From Lachnospiraceae bacterium (lineage in GTDB: Bacteria; Bacillota; Clostridia; Lachnospirales; Lachnospiraceae), in contig JAEEOO010000057.1 of the NCBI GenBank assembly GCA_016284315.1, positions 1 through 64,000 of the forward strand: a DNA stretch of 64,000 bases, in the 5' to 3' direction. A program made the translations under genes and the position numbers. The notes under the pieces were generated by a model. That model was given only the letters and a program-made list of their open reading frames with translations, made no database searches and was not told the origin of the DNA. The number at the start of each line of letters is the position of its first letter. Positions within the stretch are counted from its first letter, which is position 1. Shown piece after piece: positions 52,186-60,146 of this stretch.

Positions 52186-52959
52186 ATGTCAGACGGAGTT
52201 AAACTGAATTTACCGGAAGGCTTTCCTTACGCCTACGAAACACACCTTCATACCAACCAGGCTTCTGCCTGCGCCCACAATACGGGGGCAGAGATGGCAA
52301 GGGCTGCAAAGGACGCCGGATATACCGGAATCATAGTAACGGATCATTTCTATTACGGAAATACCTGCGTTGACAGGTCTCTTCCTTGGAGCGACTGGGT
52401 GGAAGGCTTCTGCAAAGGCTATGAAGATGCAAAGAAGGAAGGCGACAAGATCGGCCTTCAGGTATTCTTCGGATGGGAGGCCTGCTACAAGGCTACTGAG
52501 TTTTTGATAAACGGCTTGTCTAAGCAGTGGCTTCTTGACCATCCCGAGATTAAGGACTGTACAATAGAAGAGCAGTTTGAACTGGTTCACAAGGACGGCG
52601 GAATGGTGGTTCACTGCCATCCCTTCAGAGAGGAATTCTATATCCCCGAGATCAGGCTCTTTCCCGATTACTGCGACGCGGTTGAGACGGTAAATGCAAC
52701 CCATACCTGCATCCTTAGTAAGTCCCATAACAATCCGGAGTTTGATGTAAAGGCTAAGGCTTATGCAAAGGAGCATAACAAGCCCGAGACCTCCGGCTCC
52801 GATATCCATACTGTCAACTTCATTTACGGCGGCCTTGCATTTCAGAGAAAGCTTGAGGACAGCAAGGACTACTGTAAAGCAATCCTTACCCGCGAACCCG
52901 TCGTCCTTTTATCCGGCAATGAAACCGCCGACGGCGCCTCGCCCTATTATCCATATTGA
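52186..52959 (+). CDS. PHP-domain phosphoesterase
   Basis: A 257-aa metallohydrolase of the PHP superfamily. Ligands: YETHLHTNQASACAH (17-31), IIVTDHFYYGN, GWEACYK, VVHCHPF and TSGSDIHT near 229-236. Distinct from the TrpH-like protein at 31217; the first metal motif reads THLHTN rather than LHNHS. The substrate is unknown. It follows the esterase by 17 bases and is probably cotranscribed. Confidence 0.85.
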   Translation: MSDGVKLNLPEGFPYAYETHLHTNQASACAHNTGAEMARAAKDAGYTGIIVTDHFYYGNTCVDRSLPWSDWVEGFCKGYEDAKKEGDKIGLQVFFGWEACYKATEFLINGLSKQWLLDHPEIKDCTIEEQFELVHKDGGMVVHCHPFREEFYIPEIRLFPDYCDAVETVNATHTCILSKSHNNPEFDVKAKAYAKEHNKPETSGSDIHTVNFIYGGLAFQRKLEDSKDYCKAILTREPVVLLSGNETADGASPYYPY

Positions 52960-52977
52960 GTAGATTATAATAAACAG

Positions 52978-53118
52978 CTTGCATTTGTTATGTTCAGCGA
53001 CGGCACCATGTAGCGCCGCCGGCACTTACTGAGAGCGTAGCTCGAAGTTAGTACCGCTGCGAAAAGCGCGGTATGAGGCGAGAGCCGTGTGCCGGAACTG
53101 AATGTGACAAATAGCAAG
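52978..53118. repeat. Hairpin-rich intergenic element
   Basis: Imperfectly complementary ends (about 52978-52997 with 53098-53118) enclose smaller hairpins, including ACCGC..GCGGT near 53053-53073. The segment 53005-53028 matches 387-410 at 20 of 24 positions, so this belongs to the same family as the block before mscL. No T-tract, no gene. Confidence 0.7.
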
Positions 53119-53143
53119 CGTGACTAGTTTATAAAAGTTTAAT

Positions 53144-53187
53144 AATACACGCAAATGCAGTAAATACCGCAGTTACGTGTATTTTTT
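53144..53187 (+). terminator. Terminator before the htpG control region
   Basis: AATACACG (53144-53151) pairs with CGTGTATT (53176-53183), with a long loop, then T's. Separates the htpG promoter from upstream transcription. Confidence 0.7.
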
Positions 53188-53197
53188 ATGCTATTTA

Positions 53198-53224
53198 TTA
53201 GCACTCTGCTCAAATGAGTGCTAA
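53198..53224. promoter_or_regulatory. CIRCE operator (HrcA binding site)
   Basis: Exact CIRCE consensus: TTAGCACTC at 53198-53206, 9-base spacer, GAGTGCTAA at 53216-53224. It lies 7 bases upstream of the -35 box of the htpG promoter. HrcA would repress htpG until heat shock titrates GroEL. The hrcA gene is not in the window. Confidence 0.95.
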
Positions 53225-53231
53225 TTTTCTC

Positions 53232-53260
53232 TTGACTTCTCATTTGGGGGTATTTAAAAT
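53232..53260 (+). promoter_or_regulatory. Promoter for htpG
   Basis: TTGACT (53232-53237), 17-bp spacer, TAAAAT (53255-53260); start expected near 53267, giving a leader of about 70 bases. Confidence 0.75.
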
Positions 53261-53336
53261 AGCTCTTGTAGGCAAAAAGTCTATATTTCCTACGTAAGAT
53301 CATTTTATGAATAATGTAGAAAGAAGGCACTTTTAA

Positions 53337-55409
53337 ATGGCAAAGAACGGTTCATTATCAATCACAAGCGAGAACATTTTTCCCGTTATTAAAAAGTGGT
53401 TATATTCAGACCACGATATTTTCTATCGTGAGCTCGTTTCCAACGGCTGCGATGCTATCACAAAATTAAAAAAACTCGATATGATGGGTGAGTACCAGTT
53501 ACCCGATGGTTACAAGGGAAAGATTCAGGTAATTACAGACCCGGAGAAGAAGACCCTTACCTTTATCGATAACGGACTCGGTATGACCGAGAGCGAAGTT
53601 GACGAATATATCAACCAGATCGCATTCTCAGGTGCTACCGACTTCATCGCAAAGTACAAGGACAAGAGTAGTGCTGACCAGATCATCGGACATTTCGGAC
53701 TTGGTTTCTACTCAGCATTCATGGTAGCCGATGAAGTTCACATCGACACCCTTTCATATCAGAAGGATGCTAAGCCCGTTCACTGGGAGTGCGACGGCGG
53801 AACAGAGTATTCCATGGAGGAGGGCGACTACGATCAGGTAGGTACAAAGATCACCCTCTTTATCAACGAAGATTGCCTTGAGTTCTGTAACTACTACAGA
53901 GCACAGGAAGTACTTAAGAAGTATTGTTCATTCATGCCCTTCGAGATCTATCTCTCACAGAAGGACACAAAAGAGACTTCAATAATCAAGCTTGAAGAGA
54001 AGCTTGATACTGATACTGTTCTTGAGGAGATCCATCCCAAGAAGGAAGTTAAGGACGGAAAGGAAGAGCTTGTCGGCGAAGAGAAATTAAAGATCGTTAA
54101 GCGTCCTGAGCTCCTTAACGAGACCCAGCCCCTTTGGACAAAGACTCCCAGCGAGTGCACCAAGGAAGAATACCTCGATTTCTATCGCAAGGTATTTAAG
54201 GACTATAAGGAGCCCCTTTTCTGGATCCACCTTAACATGGACTATCCTTTCAACTTAAAGGGTATTCTCTACTTCCCTAAGATCAACATGGAGTACGAGT
54301 CCATCGAGGGAACCATTAAGCTTTACAACAACCAGGTATTCGTTGCGGACAATATCAAGGAGGTTATCCCCGAATTCCTTATGCTCCTTAAGGGTGTTAT
54401 CGATTGCCCCGATATCCCTCTTAACGTTTCTCGTTCCGCACTTCAGAACGATGGATTCGTTACTAAGATTTCTGACTACATCAGCAAGAAGGTTGCCGAT
54501 AAGCTTTCCGGAATGTGCAAGACCGAGAAGGAAGAGTACGACAAGTACTGGGATGATATCGCTCCCTTTATCAAGTACGGCTGCTTAAAGGATGACAAGT
54601 TCTGCGAGAAGATGAACGACTACATCCTCTTCAAGAACCTTGACGGAAAGTACTTAACCCTTCCCGAGTGCCTCGAGGTTAAGCCTACCGATACAGACGA
54701 GGAAGCAGCAGTAGATGAAAACGGCAACAAGGTAGATGCCGAAGTAGTAACCGACGGTGAATCTTCTGAAGAGAATGCAGAGGAAGAAGAGAAGAAGGAA
54801 AAGACCATCTACTACGTTACCGATGAACAGCAGCAGGGTTCATACATTGCTATGTTCAAGGCAGCTAAGATGGATGCTGTCATCCTTACCCACAATATCG
54901 ACCAGCCCTTCATCCAGCAGCTTGAGTCAAAGAACGAGGGCGTTCACTTCCAGCGTATCGATGCAGACGTAAGCGAGGCTATGAAGTCAAAGACCTCCAA
55001 GAAGGCTGAGAAGGAATTCGAGGAGCAGGCAAAAGAGATCGGCGAAGTTATGAAGAAGGCTCTTAAGAAAGAGCAGCTTGCAGTTAAGATCGAGAAGCTT
55101 AAGAACAAGAAGGTTGCATCCGTTCTTACTCTTTCAGAGCAGACTCGCCGTATGCAGGATATGATGAAGATGTATGCTATTCAGGGCATGCCTATGGGAG
55201 ATTTCGGTGCTGAAGGCGAGACCCTTGTCCTCAACGCAAATCATCCTCTTGTTGAGTATGTTACCGCAAACAAGGATAGCGAGAATGCTTCCACCATCTG
55301 CAAACAGCTCTATGATCTTGCAAAGATCCAGCAGGCACCTCTTACACCCGAAGAGATGGCAGAGTTCGTTGCAAGAAGCAATGAAATAATGCTTCTTCTT
55401 ACCAAATAA
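53337..55409 (+). CDS. htpG: Molecular chaperone HtpG (Hsp90)
   Basis: A 690-aa Hsp90 homologue, a cytosolic ATP-dependent dimeric chaperone. GHKL ATPase motifs: YRELVSNGCDAITKL near 27-41 (catalytic Glu), IDNGLGMTESE near 78-88 and GHFGLGFYSAFMV near 119-131. The middle domain includes LNVSRSALQND. Between about 440 and 495 lies an acidic, low-complexity insert (DTDEEAAVDENGNK, then EENAEEEEKKEK) ahead of the C-terminal dimerisation part. Controlled by a CIRCE operator. The ribosome site AGAAGGCAC precedes ATG 53337. Confidence 0.97.
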   Translation: MAKNGSLSITSENIFPVIKKWLYSDHDIFYRELVSNGCDAITKLKKLDMMGEYQLPDGYKGKIQVITDPEKKTLTFIDNGLGMTESEVDEYINQIAFSGATDFIAKYKDKSSADQIIGHFGLGFYSAFMVADEVHIDTLSYQKDAKPVHWECDGGTEYSMEEGDYDQVGTKITLFINEDCLEFCNYYRAQEVLKKYCSFMPFEIYLSQKDTKETSIIKLEEKLDTDTVLEEIHPKKEVKDGKEELVGEEKLKIVKRPELLNETQPLWTKTPSECTKEEYLDFYRKVFKDYKEPLFWIHLNMDYPFNLKGILYFPKINMEYESIEGTIKLYNNQVFVADNIKEVIPEFLMLLKGVIDCPDIPLNVSRSALQNDGFVTKISDYISKKVADKLSGMCKTEKEEYDKYWDDIAPFIKYGCLKDDKFCEKMNDYILFKNLDGKYLTLPECLEVKPTDTDEEAAVDENGNKVDAEVVTDGESSEENAEEEEKKEKTIYYVTDEQQQGSYIAMFKAAKMDAVILTHNIDQPFIQQLESKNEGVHFQRIDADVSEAMKSKTSKKAEKEFEEQAKEIGEVMKKALKKEQLAVKIEKLKNKKVASVLTLSEQTRRMQDMMKMYAIQGMPMGDFGAEGETLVLNANHPLVEYVTANKDSENASTICKQLYDLAKIQQAPLTPEEMAEFVARSNEIMLLLTK

Positions 55410-55442
55410 GGTTGAAACAAAAAGCATAAAAAGATAAAATAG

Positions 55443-55477
55443 TCAGAGGATGATTTAATTCATCCTCTGATTTTTTT
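55443..55477 (+). terminator. Terminator after htpG
   Basis: A perfect 10-bp stem (55443-55452 with 55461-55470) and T-tract, 16 bases before the next start codon. Confidence 0.92.
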
Positions 55478-55492
55478 AGGGAGAGAAAATTG

Positions 55493-57436
55493 ATGAAGAA
55501 AAAGATTGTTAGCGTAATGCTTGCACTTGTAATGACAGCATCTGTTGTTGCCGGTTGCGCTTTTAAAGGTGCTACAGGCGGAGCAGAGAATGAGATCGAA
55601 GAGAATAATACCGTAGAGACCGGTGATGAAGAGGCTAATAAAGAAGAGGAAAAAGAGGAGAATATTGCAGAGCCCGAAGAAGTTAAAGTGACGGAGGGCC
55701 GTCATATCCTTAAGGCATCTTCTTACGACACAAGTAAGGTCTTTATTGTTGATGATAACGGTACCAAAGTTGACGAGTTCGATATGGACGAGCTCTGCAA
55801 AAAGGACGAGTTCCTTCGCGATGCTTCATATTGTAATCTTATAGAGTACGCTGATGGTATCGCTTATTCCGCCGTTTCATTCTATGATCAAAGTAGCAGT
55901 ACATACAAGTATTATATTGTGGCTACAGACGTTAATGCCGGTAAATCCATCGTAATGCGTGAGCAGGCTGCTGATGAATACATCCAGTCAATCGATGAAT
56001 ACTCCGGACATATCTACATGACTTTTTACGATTATGTTTCATCCGGAAAGATCTCTTACAGAGAGTATCTTTACACAAAAGCAGAGGGAGAACTGGCATA
56101 TACTGTAGAAGATGCCCCCTGCATGGATGTTCTTAACATGCTCAATGATTATTCTTTCGCTTTGAACAGGGATGCTTCTATTGAGTATACGAGATGTGAT
56201 TGTTTTACCGAGACCTTTGACAAATACGGATATGCTATAGCTACAAAGGGTCATAAGATTTACAAGATCGGTGCGGACAAGACCGTTAAGCAGCTCGTTG
56301 ATTGCGGTGATCATTATGTAAATGTTATCGGATATGACGATGCTTTCGTAACATATACCAGTTATGAGGATGATGAGAACAAACTATACTGCTACTCTAT
56401 GGAAGGCGGAGTAACATCTGAGATCCTGGTTGCCGAAGGCGGTGTATATCTTTTATATTCAGACGGAGGCCTGTATTATTACAAGGACTTAAGCGAAACC
56501 TACGGTGTTGTTAATCATCATATCTTTAAGTACGAGCCCGCTTTTGGAACCAATTCCCTTGTTTACGAGATAGCAAGCGTCCCCGGAATTGACAGCTACA
56601 ACATCGGTATTCAGGGATTCAGCGTTATCGATGGTCAGGTTTATTTCGTAAATCCCATGGAAAAGGCATATAAATGGGTAAGGGTAAACTTTGACGAGAA
56701 CGGTGCGTCATATACGGACATCTACTGTACCCTCAAGGAACTTGATAGCTTTAATTACGGCACAGTAAGTTATGTTTCCAACGTATACAACTGCCCCTAT
56801 TGCGGAACACCTCTCTACAAGGAATATATCGAGTACTTCCAGTTTGATCCCGAAAAGTTTGAAAATGCCGGCAAGATCAACGAGGTGCTTTTTGAGAGAT
56901 ACAAGGTAAATCCCGATAATGATTATTTTGTTCTTAAAACTGTTGAAGAGAGTGAGTGTGAATACCACAAGGAAACTCCTGAGTTTTATACCGAGACCAA
57001 TGATGTTACCTTCTCAAACGTAAAGTTTATCGGAGATAAATACGTTGAAGTTACGATGAATGGATATTGGTATGGCGGCGGAGCTCACGGATATCCTGAA
57101 ATGTATTACCAGCTCTTTGATCTTACAACAGGCGAAGAGAAGACTATCAAAGACTTCTATGAAGGTACCGAAGAAGATTTTAAGAATCTTTTGGTGGAGC
57201 AGGTCAAGAAAGATTATGAAGCCGGAAAAGAGTATATATATGGAATGTACACTGATGACATTGAGCAAATCTGCAAAGATGTTTATGACTACACCGGACT
57301 TGATACTGTGCTTATTGATTTCATGGAAGACGGAATCTCTGTAGAGTATTCTCCTTACACCCTTGGCCCCTATGCATCCGGCTTCATCTGTGTTGAAGTA
57401 AGCTATCAGGACCTTCTTGGAAGAGACAGCCTGTAA
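55493..57436 (+). CDS. Large lipoprotein with RsiV-like DUF3298 domain
   Basis: A 647-aa exported protein. The ATG at 55493 (GGGAGAG ahead) follows an in-frame TTG. Lipobox VVAGC (Cys about 22), then an acidic linker (about 35-65). Residues 70-420 look like DUF5050-type strand repeats (DGQVYFVNPMEKAYKWVRV). A CPYCGTPL pair near 437 could hold a metal. The last 150 residues match DUF3298 of RsiV: VTMNGYWYGGGAHGYPEMYYQLFDLTTGE. RsiV binds lysozyme as an anti-sigma factor, but no sigma gene is adjacent and there is no cytoplasmic part, so only the binding fold is inferred. Confidence 0.82.
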   Translation: MKKKIVSVMLALVMTASVVAGCAFKGATGGAENEIEENNTVETGDEEANKEEEKEENIAEPEEVKVTEGRHILKASSYDTSKVFIVDDNGTKVDEFDMDELCKKDEFLRDASYCNLIEYADGIAYSAVSFYDQSSSTYKYYIVATDVNAGKSIVMREQAADEYIQSIDEYSGHIYMTFYDYVSSGKISYREYLYTKAEGELAYTVEDAPCMDVLNMLNDYSFALNRDASIEYTRCDCFTETFDKYGYAIATKGHKIYKIGADKTVKQLVDCGDHYVNVIGYDDAFVTYTSYEDDENKLYCYSMEGGVTSEILVAEGGVYLLYSDGGLYYYKDLSETYGVVNHHIFKYEPAFGTNSLVYEIASVPGIDSYNIGIQGFSVIDGQVYFVNPMEKAYKWVRVNFDENGASYTDIYCTLKELDSFNYGTVSYVSNVYNCPYCGTPLYKEYIEYFQFDPEKFENAGKINEVLFERYKVNPDNDYFVLKTVEESECEYHKETPEFYTETNDVTFSNVKFIGDKYVEVTMNGYWYGGGAHGYPEMYYQLFDLTTGEEKTIKDFYEGTEEDFKNLLVEQVKKDYEAGKEYIYGMYTDDIEQICKDVYDYTGLDTVLIDFMEDGISVEYSPYTLGPYASGFICVEVSYQDLLGRDSL

Positions 57437-57476
57437 AATGTTTTTTGCAACGCTTTTAGCTAATTAATGATAATAA

Positions 57477-57504
57477 AAAGGAAGTGGTTTAAATGCCACT
57501 TCCT
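57477..57504. terminator. Terminator between the RsiV-like gene and desulfoferrodoxin
   Basis: AGGAAGTGG (57479-57487) pairs with CCACTTCCT (57496-57504). The T-tract is strong on the minus strand, so it mainly ends the desulfoferrodoxin transcript. Confidence 0.8.
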
Positions 57505-57529
57505 ATTTGCGTGTCTATGTTAGTTATTA

Positions 57530-57898
57530 TCAGCTTTTCCAGAGTCCGTGAAGATTGCAGTATTCATAAGCAGCTACAAAACTCTCGCCGTCGGCAAGAA
57601 GGAATTCTGCTTTGGGAGCTTCGCCGGGCTTTAAGAATCTTCTCTGAACGCCGTTTGTAGTCTCAATGGCGATCCACTGAATGTAATGGTTATCGAGCAT
57701 AGGGTGTTCTACGCTTCCGACTGCAACGCAGACTTTGTTGCCTTCGCAGGTAACGACAGGAACATGCTTTTCGTGTGCTCCGTCGCTGGTTCCGGGAACA
57801 AGCTCTGTCATGGGCTTCCCACAACAGGAAGGATCGCATGACCCTTTGAAAAGCTCATCTACAATGGTTCCACAGGTATCACACTTAAATATCTTCAT
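57530..57898 (-). CDS. dfx: Desulfoferrodoxin (superoxide reductase)
   Basis: A 122-aa iron protein that reduces superoxide to hydrogen peroxide in anaerobes. N-terminal desulforedoxin part: FKCDTCGTIVDELF and PSCCGKPM (four Cys of centre I). The catalytic centre II ligands are His in HEKHVPVV, two in VEHPMLDNHYI, and Cys/His in YCNLHGLW. The Glu-Lys-His-Val loop carries the conserved Lys. Monocistronic, starting after AAAGGAGGC. Confidence 0.95.
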   Translation of the reverse strand: MKIFKCDTCGTIVDELFKGSCDPSCCGKPMTELVPGTSDGAHEKHVPVVTCEGNKVCVAVGSVEHPMLDNHYIQWIAIETTNGVQRRFLKPGEAPKAEFLLADGESFVAAYEYCNLHGLWKS

Positions 57899-58179
57899 TT
57901 TAAAAGCCTCCTTTTAGCTTATTGATGTTATTATACCAACAAAATAATTTTACACTAATCAATAGAATAAAAATATCAGATAATTCTCCAAATATTCCGA
58001 TTATTTTTGGTAGTTTCAACAATGCTTGGTGAACAAATTGTTAAATATCTATTAATTGTTTACATAACGCTTACATTAAATTCACTGGGGTGATAAAATA
58101 AGGGTGAGATTATGGGGAGGAGAATATTAAGATCTACAAGTACTAAAAGCGTTGAAATTCAGTGCAAGGAGGTATGAGT

Positions 58180-58899
58180 ATGGCTATTAATATTCATCCG
58201 AAAACAGATTATTCTGTATTATTTAATTCGTCTGCAAAGACTAATAATACATCATCCACCGGAAATCTTTCCAATATGCTTGGAGAATATAATACCATAA
58301 AGAGTGGTGCGTACGGAAAACTTATGAAAGCATATTTTTCCGAAGGTGGCTCCGAGCGCATTTCAAAGGTGGCTGATACTACAAAGAATAAGACAATTAT
58401 CAAGAATGCTGCTTCAGAAGAAGAGAAGAAGTTCAATAAGGTTTCTTCTACTGCGGATTCTCTTCAGAGATCAGTCGGACAGATTGCTAAGCTTGGTGAA
58501 GATGCTACCGAAGAAGAGGTATATAGCGCCGTTAGTTCGTACGTTAAGGATTACAATAATCTCCTTGACGCATCAACGAATGCGGAATCAACCTCTGTTG
58601 ATAAGAGAATTAACACTATTCTTAACCAGTCCATAAATAACAGCAAGAAACTGAACGAGATGGGTATAACCGTTGGCAAGGATGGAAAGCTTTCCCTCGA
58701 TAAGGAAACCTTGTCAAAGGCTGATAAAGATTCTGTAGTTTCTGCCTTTGCCGACAGAGGCGGCTATGGCTACAGTGTCAGCGTTTCGGCGGCTATGGCG
58801 GCATCAAACGCAAACTATGAAGCAACCCGTACTTCCATGTATAACGGACAGGGCGGATACAACACTCAAACAGGTAGTTTGCTTGACAGTTTGATGTAA
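58180..58899 (+). CDS. Small FliD-C-like protein, 239 aa
   Basis: The start at 58180 (MAINIHPKT) is chosen by its distance from AAGGAGG at 58165-58171; ATG 58174 is too close. A Ser/Asn/Thr-rich N-terminus is followed by helices (KFNKVSSTADSLQRSVGQIA) and a segment that recalls the end of the flagellar cap FliD: SSYVKDYNNLLDAST, then MGITVGKDGKLSLDKETL and VVSAFADRGG. It is far shorter than FliD, has no signal peptide and no flagellar neighbours. Perhaps a type-III-exported or intracellular filament-related protein; uncertain. Confidence 0.65.
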   Translation: MAINIHPKTDYSVLFNSSAKTNNTSSTGNLSNMLGEYNTIKSGAYGKLMKAYFSEGGSERISKVADTTKNKTIIKNAASEEEKKFNKVSSTADSLQRSVGQIAKLGEDATEEEVYSAVSSYVKDYNNLLDASTNAESTSVDKRINTILNQSINNSKKLNEMGITVGKDGKLSLDKETLSKADKDSVVSAFADRGGYGYSVSVSAAMAASNANYEATRTSMYNGQGGYNTQTGSLLDSLM

Positions 58900-58911
58900 T
58901 TAGTGTATCAT
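58883..58911 (+). promoter_or_regulatory. Promoter reading towards tRNA-Leu
   Basis: TTGACA (58883-58888, inside the last codons of the upstream gene), 17-bp spacer and TATCAT (58906-58911). Start expected near 58918, leaving about 168 bases of structured leader before the tRNA. Confidence 0.65.
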
Positions 58912-58921
58912 ACGTTTTGTT

Positions 58922-59075
58922 GCGCACGGTATACCGATGTGTACCGTGCGTTTAAATTTATATAAAAGAATTTATATAAATTTAAACGCCGCTCCGCGAG
59001 GATGCGACTCGCGCGGAGATGTAATTTGTCGCCTTGCGACACCGCGCTCGCGCGTGCATATCGCAAGCGATATGC
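58922..59075. repeat. Cluster of palindromes ahead of tRNA-Leu
   Basis: At least five inverted repeats in a row: CGCACGGTA/TACCGTGCG (58923-58931, 58942-58950); a perfect 17-bp AT-only stem (58950-58966 with 58971-58987, loop AAGA-like); CTCCGCG..CGCGGAG near 58991-59018; GTCGC-CTT-GCGAC (59028-59040); GCATATCGC-AA-GCGATATGC (59056-59075). The last part is GC- and CpG-rich compared with its surroundings. The first hairpin may terminate the upstream gene. Confidence 0.75.
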
Positions 59076-59085
59076 AATTTAATAC

Positions 59086-59169
59086 GCAGGAATGGCGGAA
59101 TTGGTAGACGCGCACGGTTCAGGTCCGTGTGGGAGCAATCCCTTGTGAGTTCGAGTCTCATTTCCTGCA
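59086..59169 (+). tRNA. tRNA-Leu (anticodon CAG)
   Basis: Class II tRNA with acceptor GCAGGAA/TTCCTGC, anticodon stem CACGG/CCGTG and loop TTCAGGT giving CAG, a long variable arm (GGGAGCAATCCC region), T-loop TTCGAGT, discriminator A. Confidence 0.95.
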
Positions 59170-59171
59170 TT

Positions 59172-59201
59172 AAAAAAAGGATTCTTATGAATCCTTTTTT
59201 T
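59172..59201 (+). terminator. Terminator after tRNA-Leu
   Basis: A 13-bp perfect stem (59172-59184 with 59189-59201), TTAT loop, T-tract within the stem. Confidence 0.93.
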
Positions 59202-59213
59202 AATGCAAGGAAT

Positions 59214-59254
59214 GACCACCTGACTTTGTCCACCGGGGACGGGGTTAAGTGGTC
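59214..59254 (+). repeat. REP-like repeat, left copy
   Basis: Bounded by GACCAC (59214-59219) and GTGGTC (59249-59254), with GTCCACCGGGGACGG inside. A second copy in the same orientation is at 60094-60146. Similar GGGGACGGGGTCAGGTGG sequences are familiar as REP elements mobilised by Y1 transposases in Clostridia; no such transposase is here. Confidence 0.75.
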
Positions 59255-59390
59255 AAATTCTAAACAAATTATTATCTGAATTAAATAATTCTAAAATATA
59301 CTTTCTACCTATGGAATTCTTTTTAGACCGGTGATAGAATCCTAACGTCAGTAACACAAAACTAACTAATTCTCAATATAGGTGGAAACA

Positions 59391-60068
59391 ATGAAAAAAA
59401 TCTTATCTTTATTACTCAAATGCATAACCATTATTGCCGCTTGTTACGGGACATATCTTTCTATCTTAGGAAAGAATGGATTTATGTCCAACTGGAATGC
59501 TCTTTTGTTCTTCACAATCCAGTCTAATCTTTGGATAGCCTGCTGGTTTATTGTTGAAGGAATTGTGATGTTTAAAAAGGACAAATACGATTCAAGGCTC
59601 GTGAATATCTTAAAGCTGATGTTTACGGTAGCCATCTCTCTTACAGGTATCGTTTTTGTTGTTGTTCTTGCACCTACATTACCTAATCCTTACACTACAA
59701 ATAATGTTCTTACCCATGTGGTAGTTCCTTTGTGTGCTGTGCTTGATCTGTTTGTATGTGCTGACAGGATGAATTTAAGAAAGACAGACTTTTTATTTAG
59801 CGTGATCCCTCCCATCTACTATGTAATCTTTTCAGCAATCGGATACATTAACCATTGGCACTTTGTCGGAGAACTCAATTATCCCTATTTCTTCTTAAAC
59901 TGGGGATCGCCCGCCGGAGCTATTGGCTTTACCAAGGATTCTCCCTGGATGGGACCTGTATGGTGGATCCTTCTTCTTGCATGCGCAGTAGTGTGCATGG
60001 GACTTGTTTATACGATGATCGTTAATCTTATCAAGAAACTTTCAGGACAAAAAAAGAAGAGAGGATGA
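59391..60068 (+). CDS. Pr6Pr family membrane protein
   Basis: A 225-aa protein with about six membrane helices. Start 59391 (MKKILSLLLK) follows ATAGGTGG. FTIQSNLWIACWFIVEG, PYTTNNVLTHVVVPLCAVLDLFV and NYPYFFLNWGSPAG are typical of the Pr6Pr/FAR-17a-like family of unknown role. It lies between two REP-like repeats in direct orientation, which may mean it arrived or was flanked by later insertions. Confidence 0.8.
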   Translation: MKKILSLLLKCITIIAACYGTYLSILGKNGFMSNWNALLFFTIQSNLWIACWFIVEGIVMFKKDKYDSRLVNILKLMFTVAISLTGIVFVVVLAPTLPNPYTTNNVLTHVVVPLCAVLDLFVCADRMNLRKTDFLFSVIPPIYYVIFSAIGYINHWHFVGELNYPYFFLNWGSPAGAIGFTKDSPWMGPVWWILLLACAVVCMGLVYTMIVNLIKKLSGQKKKRG

Positions 60069-60093
60069 TCTACTTATCCTCTCCCTGTAAAAT

Positions 60094-60146
60094 GGCCACC
60101 TGACCCCGTCCCCATAGGACATTTTTGTCCACCGGGGACGGAGTTA
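60094..60146 (+). repeat. REP-like repeat, right copy
   Basis: Begins GGCCACCTGACC and contains the same GTCCACCGGGGACGG core as the left copy at 59214, plus a 12-16 base insertion (CCCATAGGACATTTTT). Its last TTA (60144-60146) supplies the stop codon of the minus-strand TetR gene, so the element abuts or has modified that gene's end. Confidence 0.75.

Noticed and set aside
58923..58950. Strong intrinsic terminator for the FliD-like gene
   Set aside because: The stem is good, but the following TTTAAATTT is not a proper T-tract and a promoter lies just upstream; left as part of the palindrome cluster.
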